64,000 bases of DNA from Ustilago trichophora (Eukaryota; Basidiomycota; Ustilaginomycetes; Ustilaginales; Ustilaginaceae), in NCBI GenBank assembly GCA_900323505.1, contig OOIN01000001.1, positions 310,001-374,000 of the forward strand, read 5' to 3'. Made by a program: the position numbers and the translations under genes. Of the stretch, positions 1 to 11,380 are shown piece by piece; the stretch's first letter is position 1; each line of letters starts with the position of its first letter. Under the pieces are notes generated by a model. It saw only the letters and a program-made list of their open reading frames with translations, did no database searches and was not told the DNA's origin.

Positions 1-16
1 TGATTGGCAGACGTAC

Positions 17-758
17 CTGACGCTTAGTGTGCTGGTGCAGGTTGTTGCCACTGCCGTTGCTGTCTTGCGAGATGATGACGAGGTTTCGGGGATGTGACTC
101 GTCCAGAGACTGCAGTGTTTGCAGGAGCGAGGACTCTGTTCATTACGTGTACGAGAAGCGAGATAGTCAAGTCAGCAATTGTCCACCATCCAAGCAATCT
201 CGATGCAGGTCAAGGCCTACAGCGAGTCAAAAGAGAGCTTTCCGGTCATTACACACCTTCTTTGCGCAGATCGTCCACTTTGATCTCCAGGAAATGAATC
301 TGGTCGTCTTTGGTGTCAAAGTAGGTGTCGGGCACCTTCTGAGATGGTGTCAAGTCGGTCCTCCTGTACATCGAGTAGCCGCAGTGTTGGGTGGCATTGC
401 CTGCGATCGAATTGGCGATATCGGATTCAGGAGCGGCGTTGAAAGTAACTTGAGAGGGAGCATCGAGGGCTCGACCCTTCAAAGAGTGGCTGGACGAGTG
501 ACGAAGGCTTGCAAATGTGTCACGGTCAAGCTTGTCTGCGGAAACGACGGCGATGGCGTCAAGGGTACAGGCGGGCGAAGATTCTCCGGAAGCGAAGAGG
601 GAGACAACAAAAGTTGCCAGGTCGGAATCGGATGGCGCTTGGAGCTGGATCGAATTGGCCTGCTGCGAGGTGAATGCAAGAACTGGGTGTGTAGAGCTGC
701 TAGCTGAGACGCAGGCAGCGGCTGCTAGAAGCGAGGCAACGGCGGTGGTTGTCCTCAT
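17..758 (-). CDS. BIG1: BIG1-like ER membrane protein, 5' part (runs off left edge)
   Basis: A minus-strand gene whose 3' end lies beyond the window. Exon 1 (758-257) encodes about 167 residues starting MRTTTAVASLLAAAA, a clear signal peptide, followed by a luminal region. An intron from 256 to 136 (donor GTGTGT, acceptor AACAG) joins in phase to exon 2 (135-17), which adds exactly 40 codons (ESSLLQTLQSLDESHPRNL...) and ends at a perfect donor GTACGT at 16-11. ER targeting followed by a hydrophobic strand (NLVIISQ) behind an acidic/Leu-rich stretch resembles the BIG1/Ac45 (V-ATPase S1) family, which in yeast is an ER protein needed for beta-1,6-glucan and V-ATPase function. The in-frame ATG at 824 is rejected because it would bury the signal peptide. 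Family assignment is moderate; the expected transmembrane segment would lie off the edge. Signal peptide and splicing are seen; function is inferred. Confidence 0.6.
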
Positions 759-1163
759 GCTGTTGATACCGTCGAGTTGGTCGATGATGTCGATGTATAC
801 AGGCAATTGCGAGCAGCAAGACAAGAAGTGGTAGCGCGTGTGTGCTACAGTAGAAAGTGCGCCTTGCAGCAGGTGGTTCGTGCTTCACTCAACTCGACTC
901 GCATAGGGCAGCAGTGGCAGTCAATTGCGTAAATCTCGGCTCCGCTCGCGAATTTTGCAAATATGTTAGCAAGAACATTGGTAACATCTTGTCCCTAAAA
1001 GGCACCTCATCCTTTCAACCTTAGCCTTGCAATCAGTCTCATCAGCACCAGGTGTTCACACGAAAGACAGATCGGTGACTCTAGATATTAGCATTCCTTG
1101 GTAGTGATGAATCTTCGAGATACTGTAAGCACTTGAGCTTCACAATTTCGGTTAGGGGGACGT
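759..1163. other. Intergenic: BIG1-like promoter / SDR 3' region
   Basis: About 400 bases upstream of the BIG1-like gene and downstream of the SDR gene, both on the minus strand. No credible reading frame or RNA gene was seen. Confidence 0.5.
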
Positions 1164-2282
1164 TTAGATAGAAGTGTAGCCGCCGTCGACAATCAGATCG
1201 GCGCCTGTAGTGAACGCGGAGGCGTCACTGGAGAGGTAAACAACAGCGCCCTTAAGATCCTCGGGGTCGCCAAGTCGGCCCATGGGAGTGAGGTTCTCCC
1301 AGGTGTTGCGGAGCTCCTTTCCGTCGGGGCTGTTCTCGAGCACGGCACGGCTGAGCGAGGTGAGCATGTAGCCGGGCGAGAGGGAGTTGACACGGATGCC
1401 AGACTTGGCCCACTCGACAGCCATCGACTTGGCGAGGTGCTTGACGGCCGCCTTGGAGGCGTTGTAAGGAGCCTGAGCCTGGGGCACGTTGACAACTGAA
1501 CCCGACATGGAAGCGATCATGACGATCGATCCCTTGACCTTGTCGTCCATCATCTTCTTGGCCACCTCGCGAGCGACAAAGTAGGATCCATTGATGTTGA
1601 TATCGAACAGCTTCTTGAGTTTAGGTGTAGGATACTCGGTAGCGGGGAAGTTTTCGACGATACCTGCCGAGTTGACGGCGACGTGAATCTTGCCAAAGCG
1701 CTTGTGGATGCGGCCGATGACGTCCTGCACCTGAGCCTCGTCAGAGATGTCGCAGCCGTAGCCCTGAATATCAAGCTCGCCAGGCTGAACGCCGCCGTGC
1801 TTGGTGAACCACTCCTCGACCTCGTTGGCTGCATGCTGGCACTCCTCTTGGTTGAGATCGATAATGGCAATGTGGTTGGCACCAGACTCGACAAAGGTAC
1901 GTGCGATCAAGTTGCCGATACCACGAGCAGCACCGGTGACAACGCACACCTTGCCCTCCATGGAGAAGCTTGCGAGAGTTCGCTGGGAGTGTCGCCCAAC
2001 ACGACCGCCAGTGGTGTTGTGGCCGACATCGTCGCGTGGGTGACGCGAGCTGTCTTCGGGGTAGGGAACAGCGACATCGTCCTGGGTAGAAGCAAATGGC
2101 TGCTTGTCGAGCGGCTTGGCCTTGCCACGGTTGTCGTCCTTGCTCAAGCTTCGAGACGAGCTGACAAAGGTACGGGTCAAAGTGTAGGTTCGCGTAGAGC
2201 TTCGCACGACGGGTCGTGCAACCTGGGCGAGGGTTGCGAAGGATCGTGCTGCTCGCGCAGCGATTGCAGGGTTTGTCAACAT
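1164..2282 (-). CDS. Mitochondrial-type SDR dehydrogenase (arabinitol dehydrogenase/sorbose reductase family)
   Basis: An intronless 372-residue classical short-chain dehydrogenase. Residues 1 to about 50 are rich in Arg, Ser and Ala with no acids at first (MLTNPAIAARAARSFATLAQ), which fits a mitochondrial presequence. A linker follows, then the Rossmann fold: TGAARGIG at 116-123, NSAG at 204-207, catalytic Asn230, Ser260, and YNASK at 273-277 (Tyr273, Lys277). The PGYMLT segment after the active site matches the fungal D-arabinitol 2-dehydrogenase/L-sorbose reductase (SOU1) group, which interconverts sugar alcohols and ketoses with NAD(P)H. The exact substrate cannot be read from sequence. 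The 105-residue N-terminal extension is longer than in typical cytosolic members of about 260-280 residues. The ATG at 2282 is the first in frame. It is transcribed away from the DHA kinase gene. Confidence 0.9.
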   Translation of the reverse strand: MLTNPAIAARAARSFATLAQVARPVVRSSTRTYTLTRTFVSSSRSLSKDDNRGKAKPLDKQPFASTQDDVAVPYPEDSSRHPRDDVGHNTTGGRVGRHSQRTLASFSMEGKVCVVTGAARGIGNLIARTFVESGANHIAIIDLNQEECQHAANEVEEWFTKHGGVQPGELDIQGYGCDISDEAQVQDVIGRIHKRFGKIHVAVNSAGIVENFPATEYPTPKLKKLFDININGSYFVAREVAKKMMDDKVKGSIVMIASMSGSVVNVPQAQAPYNASKAAVKHLAKSMAVEWAKSGIRVNSLSPGYMLTSLSRAVLENSPDGKELRNTWENLTPMGRLGDPEDLKGAVVYLSSDASAFTTGADLIVDGGYTSI

Positions 2283-3095
2283 GGCTATGTGGTTCTTGAA
2301 GGTTGAATGTGGTGGTAAGAGAGGAAGAGGTGGGGGGAAAGACTCGGGCTACTTGGTTGAGTATGGATGAGGATCTTGAAGCAGCATGGCAAAGCATTAC
2401 CAGCTGATCCTTTCCGTTGGAGACTCGAGATCAACACACAAAATTTCCAGTGATGGCTCTGCGTGGCGTTTAGCCGAGCACTTCTTCTGACGTTGCGTAG
2501 AGTGGAAAGTTTTTTTGGCCGATGCACTGACCAGCGCTGTCTCGAGAGCTTCCTCGATGCACTGACAAGATTCGAGCACCGCACATTAGTGCCGAGCAGT
2601 CTCGACGTGGGGTTCGGATTCCTTCCGGCTACGAACTTCGATTCTTGCGTGGGCACGTCGGATCATTGACCATGTTCAACCGCTTGGTGTCCCAAAGTGG
2701 CAGCATTTGGGAGCGTTTCTCAGTCCTTTCCAGCTCTCGTCTTCCTCATCTTTGCGGGTGAAGACGAGTTCAAGGCTGGGTGAGCATTCAGGTGAATCAC
2801 TTGGACGGCTTCCAGTCCAATCGAACAGGTGCCGTTTTGGCAACGCTAGGCGCATCTTTCGCGATGGAGTATGCCTGAGGTCGCTGCATGTTTTGCGATG
2901 ACTAAATGAAAATGCGAGCGAAGCTATGAGCTACCATCAACATTCGCTTGCGGATCGCGACCGCCGCCAACGTAGAGCGAAGAAGAGCATTTGCGGATTC
3001 AAAAAAGATGGAAAGACGCGTGGTGAGGTGCTTGCATGTCTTTGCCGGCCTCGGTGATGGAATTTGGCCGACGCGTCGATTCGGCATCTCTGAGT

Positions 3096-3119
3096 GTACA
3101 GTACAGTACTGTACTGTAC
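3096..3119. repeat. Perfect 24-bp palindrome of TACAG/CTGTA units
   Basis: The segment reads identically on both strands and is built from GTACA units followed by their complements TGTAC. Related partial copies continue to about 3128 and recur near 7727, 7846 and 54102. Confidence 0.9.
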
Positions 3120-3659
3120 TGCACTGTATGCTTCTTTCCTGCTTCTGTGCTCCAATTCCGTCAGCCCAGCAATGCAGCAAGCCTTCCTGACTTGCGATCC
3201 GATTGCCACCAGACAAGCCTGAAACCATGTTTTCCCAGAAATCCAAGGGTCGTGAGACGAGACTAGGCGTCTGCGTTTGCGGCTACATGAAAACAAGAAT
3301 CTGGTTCTCGAGTTCATTTGGCGCTCGCAACGTAGCGAATTGTGGCGGACGTACCCCACACACCCACCTATTGCTCCTCGGCCGATTTCGAGAGCTCCCC
3401 GCGTCCTTCTGTGGCACTTGTTTCGTCCCTCTTGGAACATCTTGGCAGTCAACCAAAGTCTCTTGTTGTAGCCCTTACAATTCAGGCTCTAGACCCACAG
3501 CACGATTGAATGTTGGAAGGTGGGGAAAGACACCGAGCAACGGCGTCCAAATCGAAAGAAATTGAGATTGGCGGATCGGCGAGTTCTCTGGATTCTGAGT
3601 GGTTGTTTGCAAGGATAGGCGACTCAAGTATCGCACAGGCGGGGCAACGCCTTGAGAGG

Positions 3660-3691
3660 TTTTTTGGTTTGTTTTTGTTTTTGTTTTTTTC
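3660..3691 (+). repeat. Poly-T tract with (TTTTTG) units
   Basis: A low-complexity T-rich run with regularly spaced G, similar to the longer tracts at 7880 and 53832. Confidence 0.8.
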
Positions 3692-4423
3692 AAATTTCGA
3701 GCAAGAAGAGGTGGAGGAGATCGTTCGGCAACTTAGCCTTGCGCTGTGGAATGGGCGAAATCACTGTGCACGTCCCCCCACCTCGAGTCTCGAAGGCTTT
3801 TCTTCTCTTGTGGTTGGGACGACAGATGCGGGGCAAGCGACCTGTGCTCTACAATTCGGTGATCAAGTGACCAGCCCCAATTGGGGGCTTCTTGTTATCA
3901 GTCACCGTCTGTCGGGCTCTTTCCTTTCCGACGCTTGGCCTGTGCAGCCATGGTTCTGGCCTTTCCGCTGAGTGAAAGTCAGAAAGCAAAAATCGTAATT
4001 CAGTCAATAGCGACTGGGGACTGTCCCGCCGACTTTGAAGATCTAGGGGAGGGAGGAACGTAGCACTTCCTTAGTCAAAGACTCGCTTGTCTCTGTTTGT
4101 GCATGCGTTCCTGCCCTGTCCCAGACAATATTGCGGAGCTCTCAGTTCGCATAGCGACGCATCATCTGTAAGTCGGTCGCCACTTTGCCTTCTCCGGGCA
4201 CCTCTATATCCCCCTCCCGTAACCCACCTACCGACCTTCCCTCCTTTCACCATCTCCCAGCAACTCGTTGTCAACTTCAACGAGCGCGATACACTTCATC
4301 AGTACTCAACTCTTCTTTACCTTTCAAGTATATCTCGAGGTTCCTGACCTTCATCTCTCATCTTCGCCCACACCCTACCACTCGTCTCCGTAGCACGCTT
4401 CGTGCAAGCTCAGAGGTCTCAAG

Positions 4424-6422
4424 ATGGCAACCAAGCACGTCTTTGACAACTCGCACGGCCTCGTGGACCGCAACCTTCGAGGTACCGTTGCCCAGAACCC
4501 TGCCCTTCGATAGTGAGTATTGATTTCTAAAGCTTGGTCGAAACTTGTTTGTCTAGCTGCTCGTTTATAGGGATAGTTACGATAGCGGAGAAGATCTCCC
4601 TAGCACATTGTCGTGAAGTCCGGTTGCTGACCTCAACTTCTTCCTGTTTGCATTCTATAGCTACTCTCAGCACAAAGTCGTCTATGACCCTTCGCACGAC
4701 AACAAGAAGGTTGCCGTCATCTCCGGTGGCGGAGCCGGTCACGAGCCTGCTCAGGCTGGCTTTGTCGGCAAGGGTATGCTCGCTGCCTGCATTTCCGGTG
4801 ACATCTTCGCATCCCCCTCGGCCGCTCAGATCTGCTCTGGTATCGACCTCATCAACCACGATGCTGGTGTGATCATGGTAGTCAACAACTACACTGGCGA
4901 TTGCCTCCACTTCGGTCTCGCTGCCGAGAAGGCTCGCGCTGCCATGGCCTACTCTGGCAAGCAGGGCGGTGGTGTCGAGGCTGTCATTGTGGCAGACGAC
5001 GTTGCCGTCGGCCGAAAGCGTGGTGGTCTCGTAGGCCGACGTGGTCTCGCAGGTAACATCTTCACCTGCAAGATTCTCGGTGCCGCTTCGGACAAGGGCA
5101 TGGACGTCAAGCGTATTGCTGACCTCGGCCGCAACCTGATGGACAACATGGTTTCCATTGGTACTTCGCTCGACCACTGCCACGTTCCTGGACGTCCCAA
5201 GGGTGCCGAGGAGCGAGGTGCCCTGGCCGAGGAAGCTGCCGAGCTCGGTATGGGTATCCACAACGAGCCCGGTTTCAAGCACATGGACAAGAAGCCCGAG
5301 CCCGAGGCTCTCATCGGTGAGATGCTCGACCTCCTCCTTGACCCCAACGACGAGGACCGTGCCTACACTCCCTTCGACAAGGACGACGCTCCCGTCCTGT
5401 TCGTCAACAACCTGGGTGGTATGAGCCAGCTCGAGATGAACGCCATTGTTGACTTGACCATCGAGCTGCTCGAGAGCAAGTGGAACATTCACCCTTGCCG
5501 CGTCCTGTGCGGTCCTTACATGACTTCGCTCAACGCCCCCGGTTTCGGTGTCTCGCTGATCAACCAGAAGCGATTCGAGAAGAACACTGGTCAGAGCTTG
5601 CTCGAGCTGCTCGACTACCCTACCACTGCTTACTCGTGGCTCGGCGTCCAGAGCGGTTGGGGCAGCGCCAGTGGCCACCCACGCGACCGCAAGGCCGAGG
5701 AGAAGGAGGCCGCCGACCGCCTCCAAGATGTTCGCAAAGCGGGTGGCTCGGTCAGCGGTCTGGCTGACCCGGGTGCTTCTTCCAAGGGACCCGTCAACCC
5801 CGACCCTGAGCTGGTTAAGAAGGCCATCATCGCTGCTTGCGACGCCACCGTTGAGATCGAGCCCGTTCTTACCCGATACGACACCATCGTTGGTGACGGT
5901 GACTGCGGTGAGACTCTGGCACAGGCCGGTACCGAGGTCAAGAAGGCGCTCGAGAAGGGGGAGATTCCCATCGACAACGCCGCTGGTACGCTCATCGCTG
6001 TCGGTGAGGTGCTCGAGTACGCCATGGGTGGCACCTCGGGTGCTATCTACGCACTCTTCTTCGCCGGACTGGTGCAGTCGCTTCTGTCGAACCCCAAGGG
6101 CACGCAGGCTGATGCCAAGGTGTGGGGCAAGGCTGCGCTTGATGCACTCGAGAACCTGGGCCGCCACACGCCAGCTCGACCTGGCGACCGAACCTTGGTG
6201 GATGCGCTTGACCCCTTCTGCCGCGCTCTGGGTGCTGGCAAGTCGCTCTCCGAGGCAGTCAACGCATCCAAGGAGGGAGCCGAAAAGACTCAAGCCATGA
6301 CACCTCGACTTGGACGTGCCACGTATGTGGGCAGCGTTGACCAGGGTGAGATGCCGCCTGACCCGGGTGCATGGGGTATCTGGGCCCTTACTGACGGACT
6401 CCGAAAAGGTCTTGGTCAGTAA
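4424..6422 (+). CDS. DAK: Dihydroxyacetone kinase (DhaK-DhaL)
   Basis: Phosphorylates dihydroxyacetone (also glyceraldehyde) with ATP in the cytosol, linking glycerol or methanol-type carbon flow to glycolysis and detoxifying DHA. Exon 1 (4424-4512, MATKHVFDNSHGLVDRNLRG...) is joined through a 148-nt intron (4513-4660, GTGAGT...TATAG) to exon 2 (4661-6422), giving 616 residues, normal for eukaryotic single-chain DHA kinases. The N-terminal DhaK domain shows SGGGAGHEPAQAGFVGKGML (51-70) and the SLDHCHVPGR stretch (199-208) carrying the histidine that binds DHA covalently. A linker near 330-355 leads to the C-terminal DhaL domain with VGDGDCGET, the Mg-ATP site. The start sits in a good context (AAGATGG) and exon 1 is needed for the conserved N-terminus. 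An uninterrupted antisense frame covers much of the gene but is a codon-bias shadow. Confidence 0.97.
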
Positions 6423-7726
6423 AGGTACGTGGTGCTTTTCACTGCTCGACCATTTGCTCCCACATCAATGTATATAGCCTTCCACTCGGTCACCTTTCGC
6501 CGTGCACTTTGTTTTGACGCAATTCAATTCTCTCGTCATGTCCACAAGATCTGTTGTGTTTGAGCTGTAGTGGTCTGCCTATCTTCATGTCTGCACTGAG
6601 CTGTTAGGATCGCCGATGAGTCACCCGATGCCGTGGATCCAAAGACGCCGCTGTCCACACCAAGCTATCGTCGAGTGTCGAAGAGACAAGGGCATTTACA
6701 CTGTTAGAATCTGCGTTTGGGCTCAGAGTGGAGAGGTTGCCGAGGTGATGATTGCCAGAAATTGGCCGTGAGGTACGCTTGGGCTTACTCCAGGGTGAAA
6801 GCTCGCTTTTGTGTCTTGATTACGCTTGTGACGCAAGCAGATTTTGAATTCGCCGTATCGGGTGTGGGTTGAAAGAGTGGCATTCTCAAGACTGGTGGCA
6901 AATCGGCTCAAAATAGGCAGAGATGACGCGCCGAAAGTGGAGAACGAGAGCAACACGGCAAGGCAACAACAAAAATTGAAGACGGCCATTCTTGGCCCAT
7001 TGTGGTCATACAGTGCAGCAGCACACCATGGTCGCCTCACAAATCGGTTTGCTTTGATTCGGTGTACCGTAAGTAGCGTGGCAACCCAACAACGCCGCTC
7101 GAGTCCATTGCAGCTGACTTGGCAGCAAGAAAGAAATGGCTGGACATCGATAGTGTCGCAGAACAATGTATGCAGTCGGAAGCATGAGTGTGCATGTTTT
7201 CCTTTTCTTTGTTTCGAAATTTTTTCCCTTTCTGCCGATCGGATGTGTTGCCGTCGGGTCTGTAAACACGGATAATGAGCTGATTCCGTTCTTAGTCTGC
7301 TGCCTCGAATTCAGGCATTCATGAGAGTTGGGCAACGTGCTCATCGAGGCACGCACAGGATGTTTGCATTGCGTTTGCCCAGTTGAGGTCAGAGTGACAC
7401 AGCACGACAAGTGAGCGGACAAGTGGGTGATGCCTTTGAATTCGGCCAAGGGTGCCAAGGAGCGACTTCCATGCCGAAGTGGGATGTCTTCTGACGTTAC
7501 TCTTGGCCCTTGTCTGAAACAAGACTGCATCCACAAGGGGCACTGTTACAATTTAAGCTTCTGTGCTGCTGCTCCTGCTACCACCTCCATGGCGACAGGT
7601 CTCGCTCCGGTGTTGTGGAGAAGTCGGGGTGAGTCTATGAGAGCACATTGCATTGAGCCTCGTCAACGCAGTTTCAACAGCATGGTCTGGCACATTGTAC
7701 TTACTGTATGTACAGTACTTGTACAG

Positions 7727-7738
7727 TACAGTACTGTA
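7727..7738. repeat. Perfect palindrome TACAGTACTGTA
   Basis: A 12-bp self-complementary element within a longer run of TACAGTAC motifs (7711-7738). It has the same core as the 24-bp palindrome at 3096. Confidence 0.85.
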
Positions 7739-7879
7739 GGCTATCCTAAGTTTAGCCAGTTTGAGCAGTCAAGCCGAATTACGCCGTAAGCAACACTTCC
7801 TGTCCAAACGCCGAGGTGGAGAGAAACACACAAATCGTTTCGGCTGTACAGTACACCGCGACTTCTCAGCTGTTTTTCC

Positions 7880-7936
7880 TTTTTTTGTTTTTGTTTTTGT
7901 TTTTGTTTTTGTTTTTTTTGTTTTTTTTTTTTTTGG
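7880..7936 (+). repeat. (TTTTTG)n microsatellite and poly-T
   Basis: Five or more T(5)G units followed by a poly-T run of about 14 bases, located some 550 bases before the DUF1769 ATG. Confidence 0.9.
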
Positions 7937-8354
7937 CTTGAAATCGTGATTTGTGACAGCCACTCCGCATCTTTCACCTCGAAACTCAGCCTTCCAGCTC
8001 TGTGTTGTGGGCTCCTTACTCCATCATATCCCACCTTCCTCTTCCTTCATCCCCACCATCCACTTCCATCAAGCATCGCTCACCCACGCAAGCATTCGGA
8101 CTGAACAAACCTCATACCCACCCTCTTTTCTCGATACCCAGGCGCTCCATTTCTCGACCACCTCGTCGCCACAAGGCTCAAATTCCCACTTCTTCTTCAT
8201 CTCGCGGGCTTCAAACCACCCCTATTCGCATCATCAATAGCGGCATCTGCTCTTTCTCGCACAGCCAAGTGGTTTAGCACTGCCTTCGTAGAATCGACAC
8301 GTTCCATTGCAGCTGACTAAGACACCAATTCGGGCTCTTCCTATAGCAAGATTG

Positions 8355-8360
8355 TATAAG
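8355..8360 (+). promoter_or_regulatory. TATA-like element (TATAAG) before DUF1769 gene
   Basis: TTGTATAAGAG lies about 120 bases upstream of the chosen ATG at 8481. It is a plausible TATA element by position and sequence; no transcript evidence is available. Confidence 0.35.
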
Positions 8361-8480
8361 AGCCGTGCTTCGATCATCAGCGCATCTCTCCAATACACTA
8401 CTCAGGATCTAATTACCCCAACTGCATCCTTATTCCTTTCTCCTCAACAAGCCACTCTCTGGAACAAACCACATTCCGCC

Positions 8481-10280
8481 ATGCCTCGCTTGAAAGTACA
8501 GGTCGGCCCCGACCGCTTCCACATGGAAGACTGTCGTCTCAATGATACCCAACGCCCTCACGAAATCGAGACCGACCACTTTGTCGGTCGCGTCCTTGTC
8601 CGCATCCTCGATGCTCCCGGCGCCAAGGAAGGCGAGCCAGGTCGAGAATACTTCGAAGGTCGTTCGCGCAAGTTCTGCATCCAGATCGAGGGACGCTTCA
8701 AACAACGTCTGAGCGGCAACGACGTCCTCTTTGGCACCGACTTTGACAAGTTTGTAGACTTTCCACGTGCTCCCTTCAACGCTGGTATGCGCGTGGCCAA
8801 GTACATCGACCCATGTACCTTCTACGAGCTTCATCCCGACTCGGGCCGCCCTTACATCATGTCGCCCTACATTGCGTGCATGAATACCTTTTGCGCTTGG
8901 CCAGCTCCCTCGCGTGCTCACGACGCCGTCGTCGTCCTCCGACATACCCACCGCGCCAACACACCCGACAGCTCAAGGGCGCCTACTCCCATCATCGACC
9001 CCGAGAAGTCCAACAACAACCCACACAATGCCCTTGTCGCAAGCCCGCATGCGAGCGGCGATGAAGACGAAGGTGACATTGTGCCTCGCGAGTCGCTTGA
9101 CCGCAGCCGCAGCTTGAGCGAGAAGAACGGTGCGACTGCTTCCAAGAAGAAGAAAGGCTGGTTCGGAGGCTTCGGAGGCGGCAACGGGCAGCCCAAGGAA
9201 GAGCGCATTCTCAAAAAGTACTGGCGCTTTGTCGGCTTCAAAGACGACCCGCGTGTTCGTGCACTGCTCGAAGCTCACCATGCCAAGCTGCGAGGGGGCA
9301 GCACAAACGGCAACGGACATGCCGATGCAAACTCCGACGCTCATCTGCTCGAGACACATGCTGTCGCACGCCAAGGTAGCGTTGGCAGTGTTGGCTCCAA
9401 CGACGTCCAGCACGGCCCAGCCGGTCATACTCTTTCTTATCTCGGTACCGGAAAGCGAGCCGAGCTTGACCGCACGCCCGACCGTGCTCTGACGCCCAAC
9501 CACGGCTATGCAAGCGAGGAGATGCCACTGTCACCCCGCGTCGGCAGCGGCAGTTTCAGCGACATTGGCGCCAACGAGATTGCCGCAGCTCCGCCTGCAG
9601 ACATCAAAGAAGAGAAGTATGCCAGTGGGCCCACTCTCGTTGCACCTAAGCCCAAACACGGTGTTGCTGTGCCGCTCGACGAGGCCGACGCTCCTGCTCC
9701 CGCCCCTTCGGCTGCTGCTCCTCCATCCTCTGCAAACCATGCTTCTGACGCTGCCAAACCAGAGATGCCTAAATTGGAGCGCATCGCCACCTCGGTGCGT
9801 CAGGAGATGGAGGAGTCGGCCAAGTCGGACGGTCTCAAGGATGGGGACTTCAAGTTGGCTGACACGCTGGCGCACACCCACATTTCCAGGAGCAACAGCG
9901 CACAGGGCGGTGCCAACTCCTCTCCGCCCTCCAAGCTCGACGAGCAGCTGGGACCTTGGCGATTCTCTGACCCGGGCACGGACATGATCGAGGACAATGC
10001 TTTCATCTTCACCACCCAGTCCCTCCCCGTCCCCCGTCGTCGCAAGCATTTCGCATCGGAGAAGAACCGCCTCGACTTCCACTACGACCCCGATGTCGTT
10101 TACGGCGCGTCGTTCTTCACCGACGCTATGGATTTCAACACGTTCAATCTGGGCATTGGTCCAGTCAAGCTGAACCTGGCAAAGTGGTTCAAGGATATGC
10201 CCGTCCGATACACGCTCAGGAGTACCAAGGATGAGAATTTGACCTACGCTACCATCAGCTTCCAGATCGTAGACGAATAG
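8481..10280 (+). CDS. DUF1769 domain protein
   Basis: An intronless 599-residue fungal protein of unknown function. The N-terminus (MPRLKVQVGPDR...) and the following 150 residues carry DUF1769 hallmarks: FVGRVLVRI, a FCIQIEGRF segment, DVLFGTDFDK and an LSPYIA-like MSPYIACMN stretch. The domain resumes with KYWRFVGFKDDPRVRALLE and, after a long Ser/Ala/Pro-rich low-complexity region (roughly 290-500), ends with ALTPNHGY-type linkers and a conserved C-terminal block (PWRFSDPGTDMIEDNAFIF, YGASFFTDAMDFNTFNLGIG, LRSTKDENLTYATISFQIV). The frame is open upstream to 8307 but 8481 is the only ATG and has a good context (CCGCCATGC). No catalytic motif is recognised. The family is Pfam DUF1769; the cellular role is unknown. 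Confidence 0.88.
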   Translation: MPRLKVQVGPDRFHMEDCRLNDTQRPHEIETDHFVGRVLVRILDAPGAKEGEPGREYFEGRSRKFCIQIEGRFKQRLSGNDVLFGTDFDKFVDFPRAPFNAGMRVAKYIDPCTFYELHPDSGRPYIMSPYIACMNTFCAWPAPSRAHDAVVVLRHTHRANTPDSSRAPTPIIDPEKSNNNPHNALVASPHASGDEDEGDIVPRESLDRSRSLSEKNGATASKKKKGWFGGFGGGNGQPKEERILKKYWRFVGFKDDPRVRALLEAHHAKLRGGSTNGNGHADANSDAHLLETHAVARQGSVGSVGSNDVQHGPAGHTLSYLGTGKRAELDRTPDRALTPNHGYASEEMPLSPRVGSGSFSDIGANEIAAAPPADIKEEKYASGPTLVAPKPKHGVAVPLDEADAPAPAPSAAAPPSSANHASDAAKPEMPKLERIATSVRQEMEESAKSDGLKDGDFKLADTLAHTHISRSNSAQGGANSSPPSKLDEQLGPWRFSDPGTDMIEDNAFIFTTQSLPVPRRRKHFASEKNRLDFHYDPDVVYGASFFTDAMDFNTFNLGIGPVKLNLAKWFKDMPVRYTLRSTKDENLTYATISFQIVDE

Positions 10281-10565
10281 AGACGTACTCGCTCACAGGC
10301 GAGTACAGAGCAGTCGATAGAATCCATAGATGTTTCCTTTTGTGGCTGCTTTAATCCATCATTTCTTTGACTCTCTCCGACTTTCTGTGCCTGTCTGAGC
10401 GATTGGCATGTTGAGAAGAGGCATTGCACACACAGCCACATACCAAGATAATTCCGAATGTCACTTGACGTGTTCATACTTTGCACTGCTGTATGAGGAG
10501 TGTACAAACTATTGCACCTGGCCAGAGCTACGTTACAACTTTTTCCACAAGAGGTGAGAGTCAAG

Positions 10566-11380
10566 TTACTTTCCCTGGGCTGCGCCCTTTGCAAGATCGC
10601 CGTCGAGCTGGGTCTGTTTGGCCTGACGAGCCAACTTCATCTGCTTCTTCTTTGCCACCGTGTTGAAGTAAGTGGCGAGGATGAAGCGGATGAAAGTGAA
10701 GAAAGGTTCCCAGACTACGGCGGGGAGGTAGTTTTGGGCTACGGCGATGGTGATTGGGCTTGTGGTCCAGGTGACACGCATGACGGGCCAGAAGGCTGCT
10801 TTGACGGCCTTCTTGATGTTTTCGACGCCGCGGGCACCGTTGATGTAGGCCATGCAGGTGAGGTATACGCAGTTGGCAAAGACCGAAACAGTCAAGTTGG
10901 AGGTGATGATCTGAAGGATCTTGTCGCGGGTGCTGGTGCGTCCTACAAAGGCCTTTTGAAGAAGACCGGTCAAGACGTGACCCATGGGAGCCGAGATGAA
11001 GAAGCCGTAAACGAACATCTTGAGTGCTCGCTCGTTGATGCCAAGCTTGGCAGCGTAGGCCGAGAGGAGACCGACGGGGTTCTGTTGGGCTTGACGCTTC
11101 TTCTCGTCAAGAGAAGAGGGGGTCTTGGTGGAGATGGGTGCTACACCGGCAAAGTGACCTGCGAGAACCTCGGCGAGCGCAGATAGCACACCAGAGGTGA
11201 TCATCCTGCACAGAAGAGACAAGCGATATCGAAGAATGAGGACACAGCTTCACAAAATTGACCGAGAGAGAGAGGTAAGCGGACTTACTTGGTGCGCAGC
11301 GGGTTGGCAGCGAGCGCCGAGAGGTATCCCACCAGTAGGGGGTTGGTCGTCAGAGACGATGGCTTCGAGACAACCGACAT
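10566..11380 (-). CDS. Mpv17/PMP22 family peroxisomal-mitochondrial membrane protein
   Basis: Two exons encode 243 residues. Exon 1 (11380-11289) gives MSVVSKPSSLTTNPLLVGYL...NPLRTK. An 83-nt intron (11288-11206, GTAAGT...TGCAG) joins in phase to exon 2 (11205-10566), giving the family hallmark YL-x-L-x(3)-PLRTKMITSGVLSALAE. Later blocks WPVMRVTWTTSPITIAVAQN and VWEPFFTFIRFILATYFNTV match the C-terminal half of Mpv17/PMP22 proteins, which form four-helix channels in peroxisomal or inner mitochondrial membranes. The Lys-rich C-terminus (AKKKQMKLARQAKQ) and a 20-residue insert after the first helix are notable. Length is a little above the usual 180-220. Which organelle it serves cannot be decided; the PXMP2/PMP22 type is slightly favoured. 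It converges with the DUF1769 gene over 285 bases. Confidence 0.9.

Larger units (their letters stand above)
2283..4423. other. Intergenic: divergent promoter region SDR / DHA kinase
   Basis: A 2.1 kb stretch between divergent genes. Open frames here are short, overlapping and without family features. It contains a perfect 24-bp palindrome at 3096-3119, a T/G-rich tract at 3660-3691 and a pyrimidine-rich leader (about 4190-4400) before the kinase ATG. Confidence 0.5.
6423..8480. other. Intergenic: DHA kinase 3' region and DUF1769 promoter/leader
   Basis: A 2.05 kb stretch without a credible gene. It holds TACAGTAC palindromes at 7727-7738 and 7846-7855, a 57-bp T/G microsatellite (7880-7936), a C/T-rich stretch (about 8020-8280) and a TATAAG element at 8355-8360 about 120 bases before the next ATG. 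Confidence 0.5.

Noticed and set aside
4527..6293. 588-codon open frame antisense to DHA kinase
   Set aside because: The sense gene is certain. Strong C/G third-base preference removes stop codons from the opposite frame; the antisense protein is Val/Leu/Gly/Glu/Ser-rich with no family motif.
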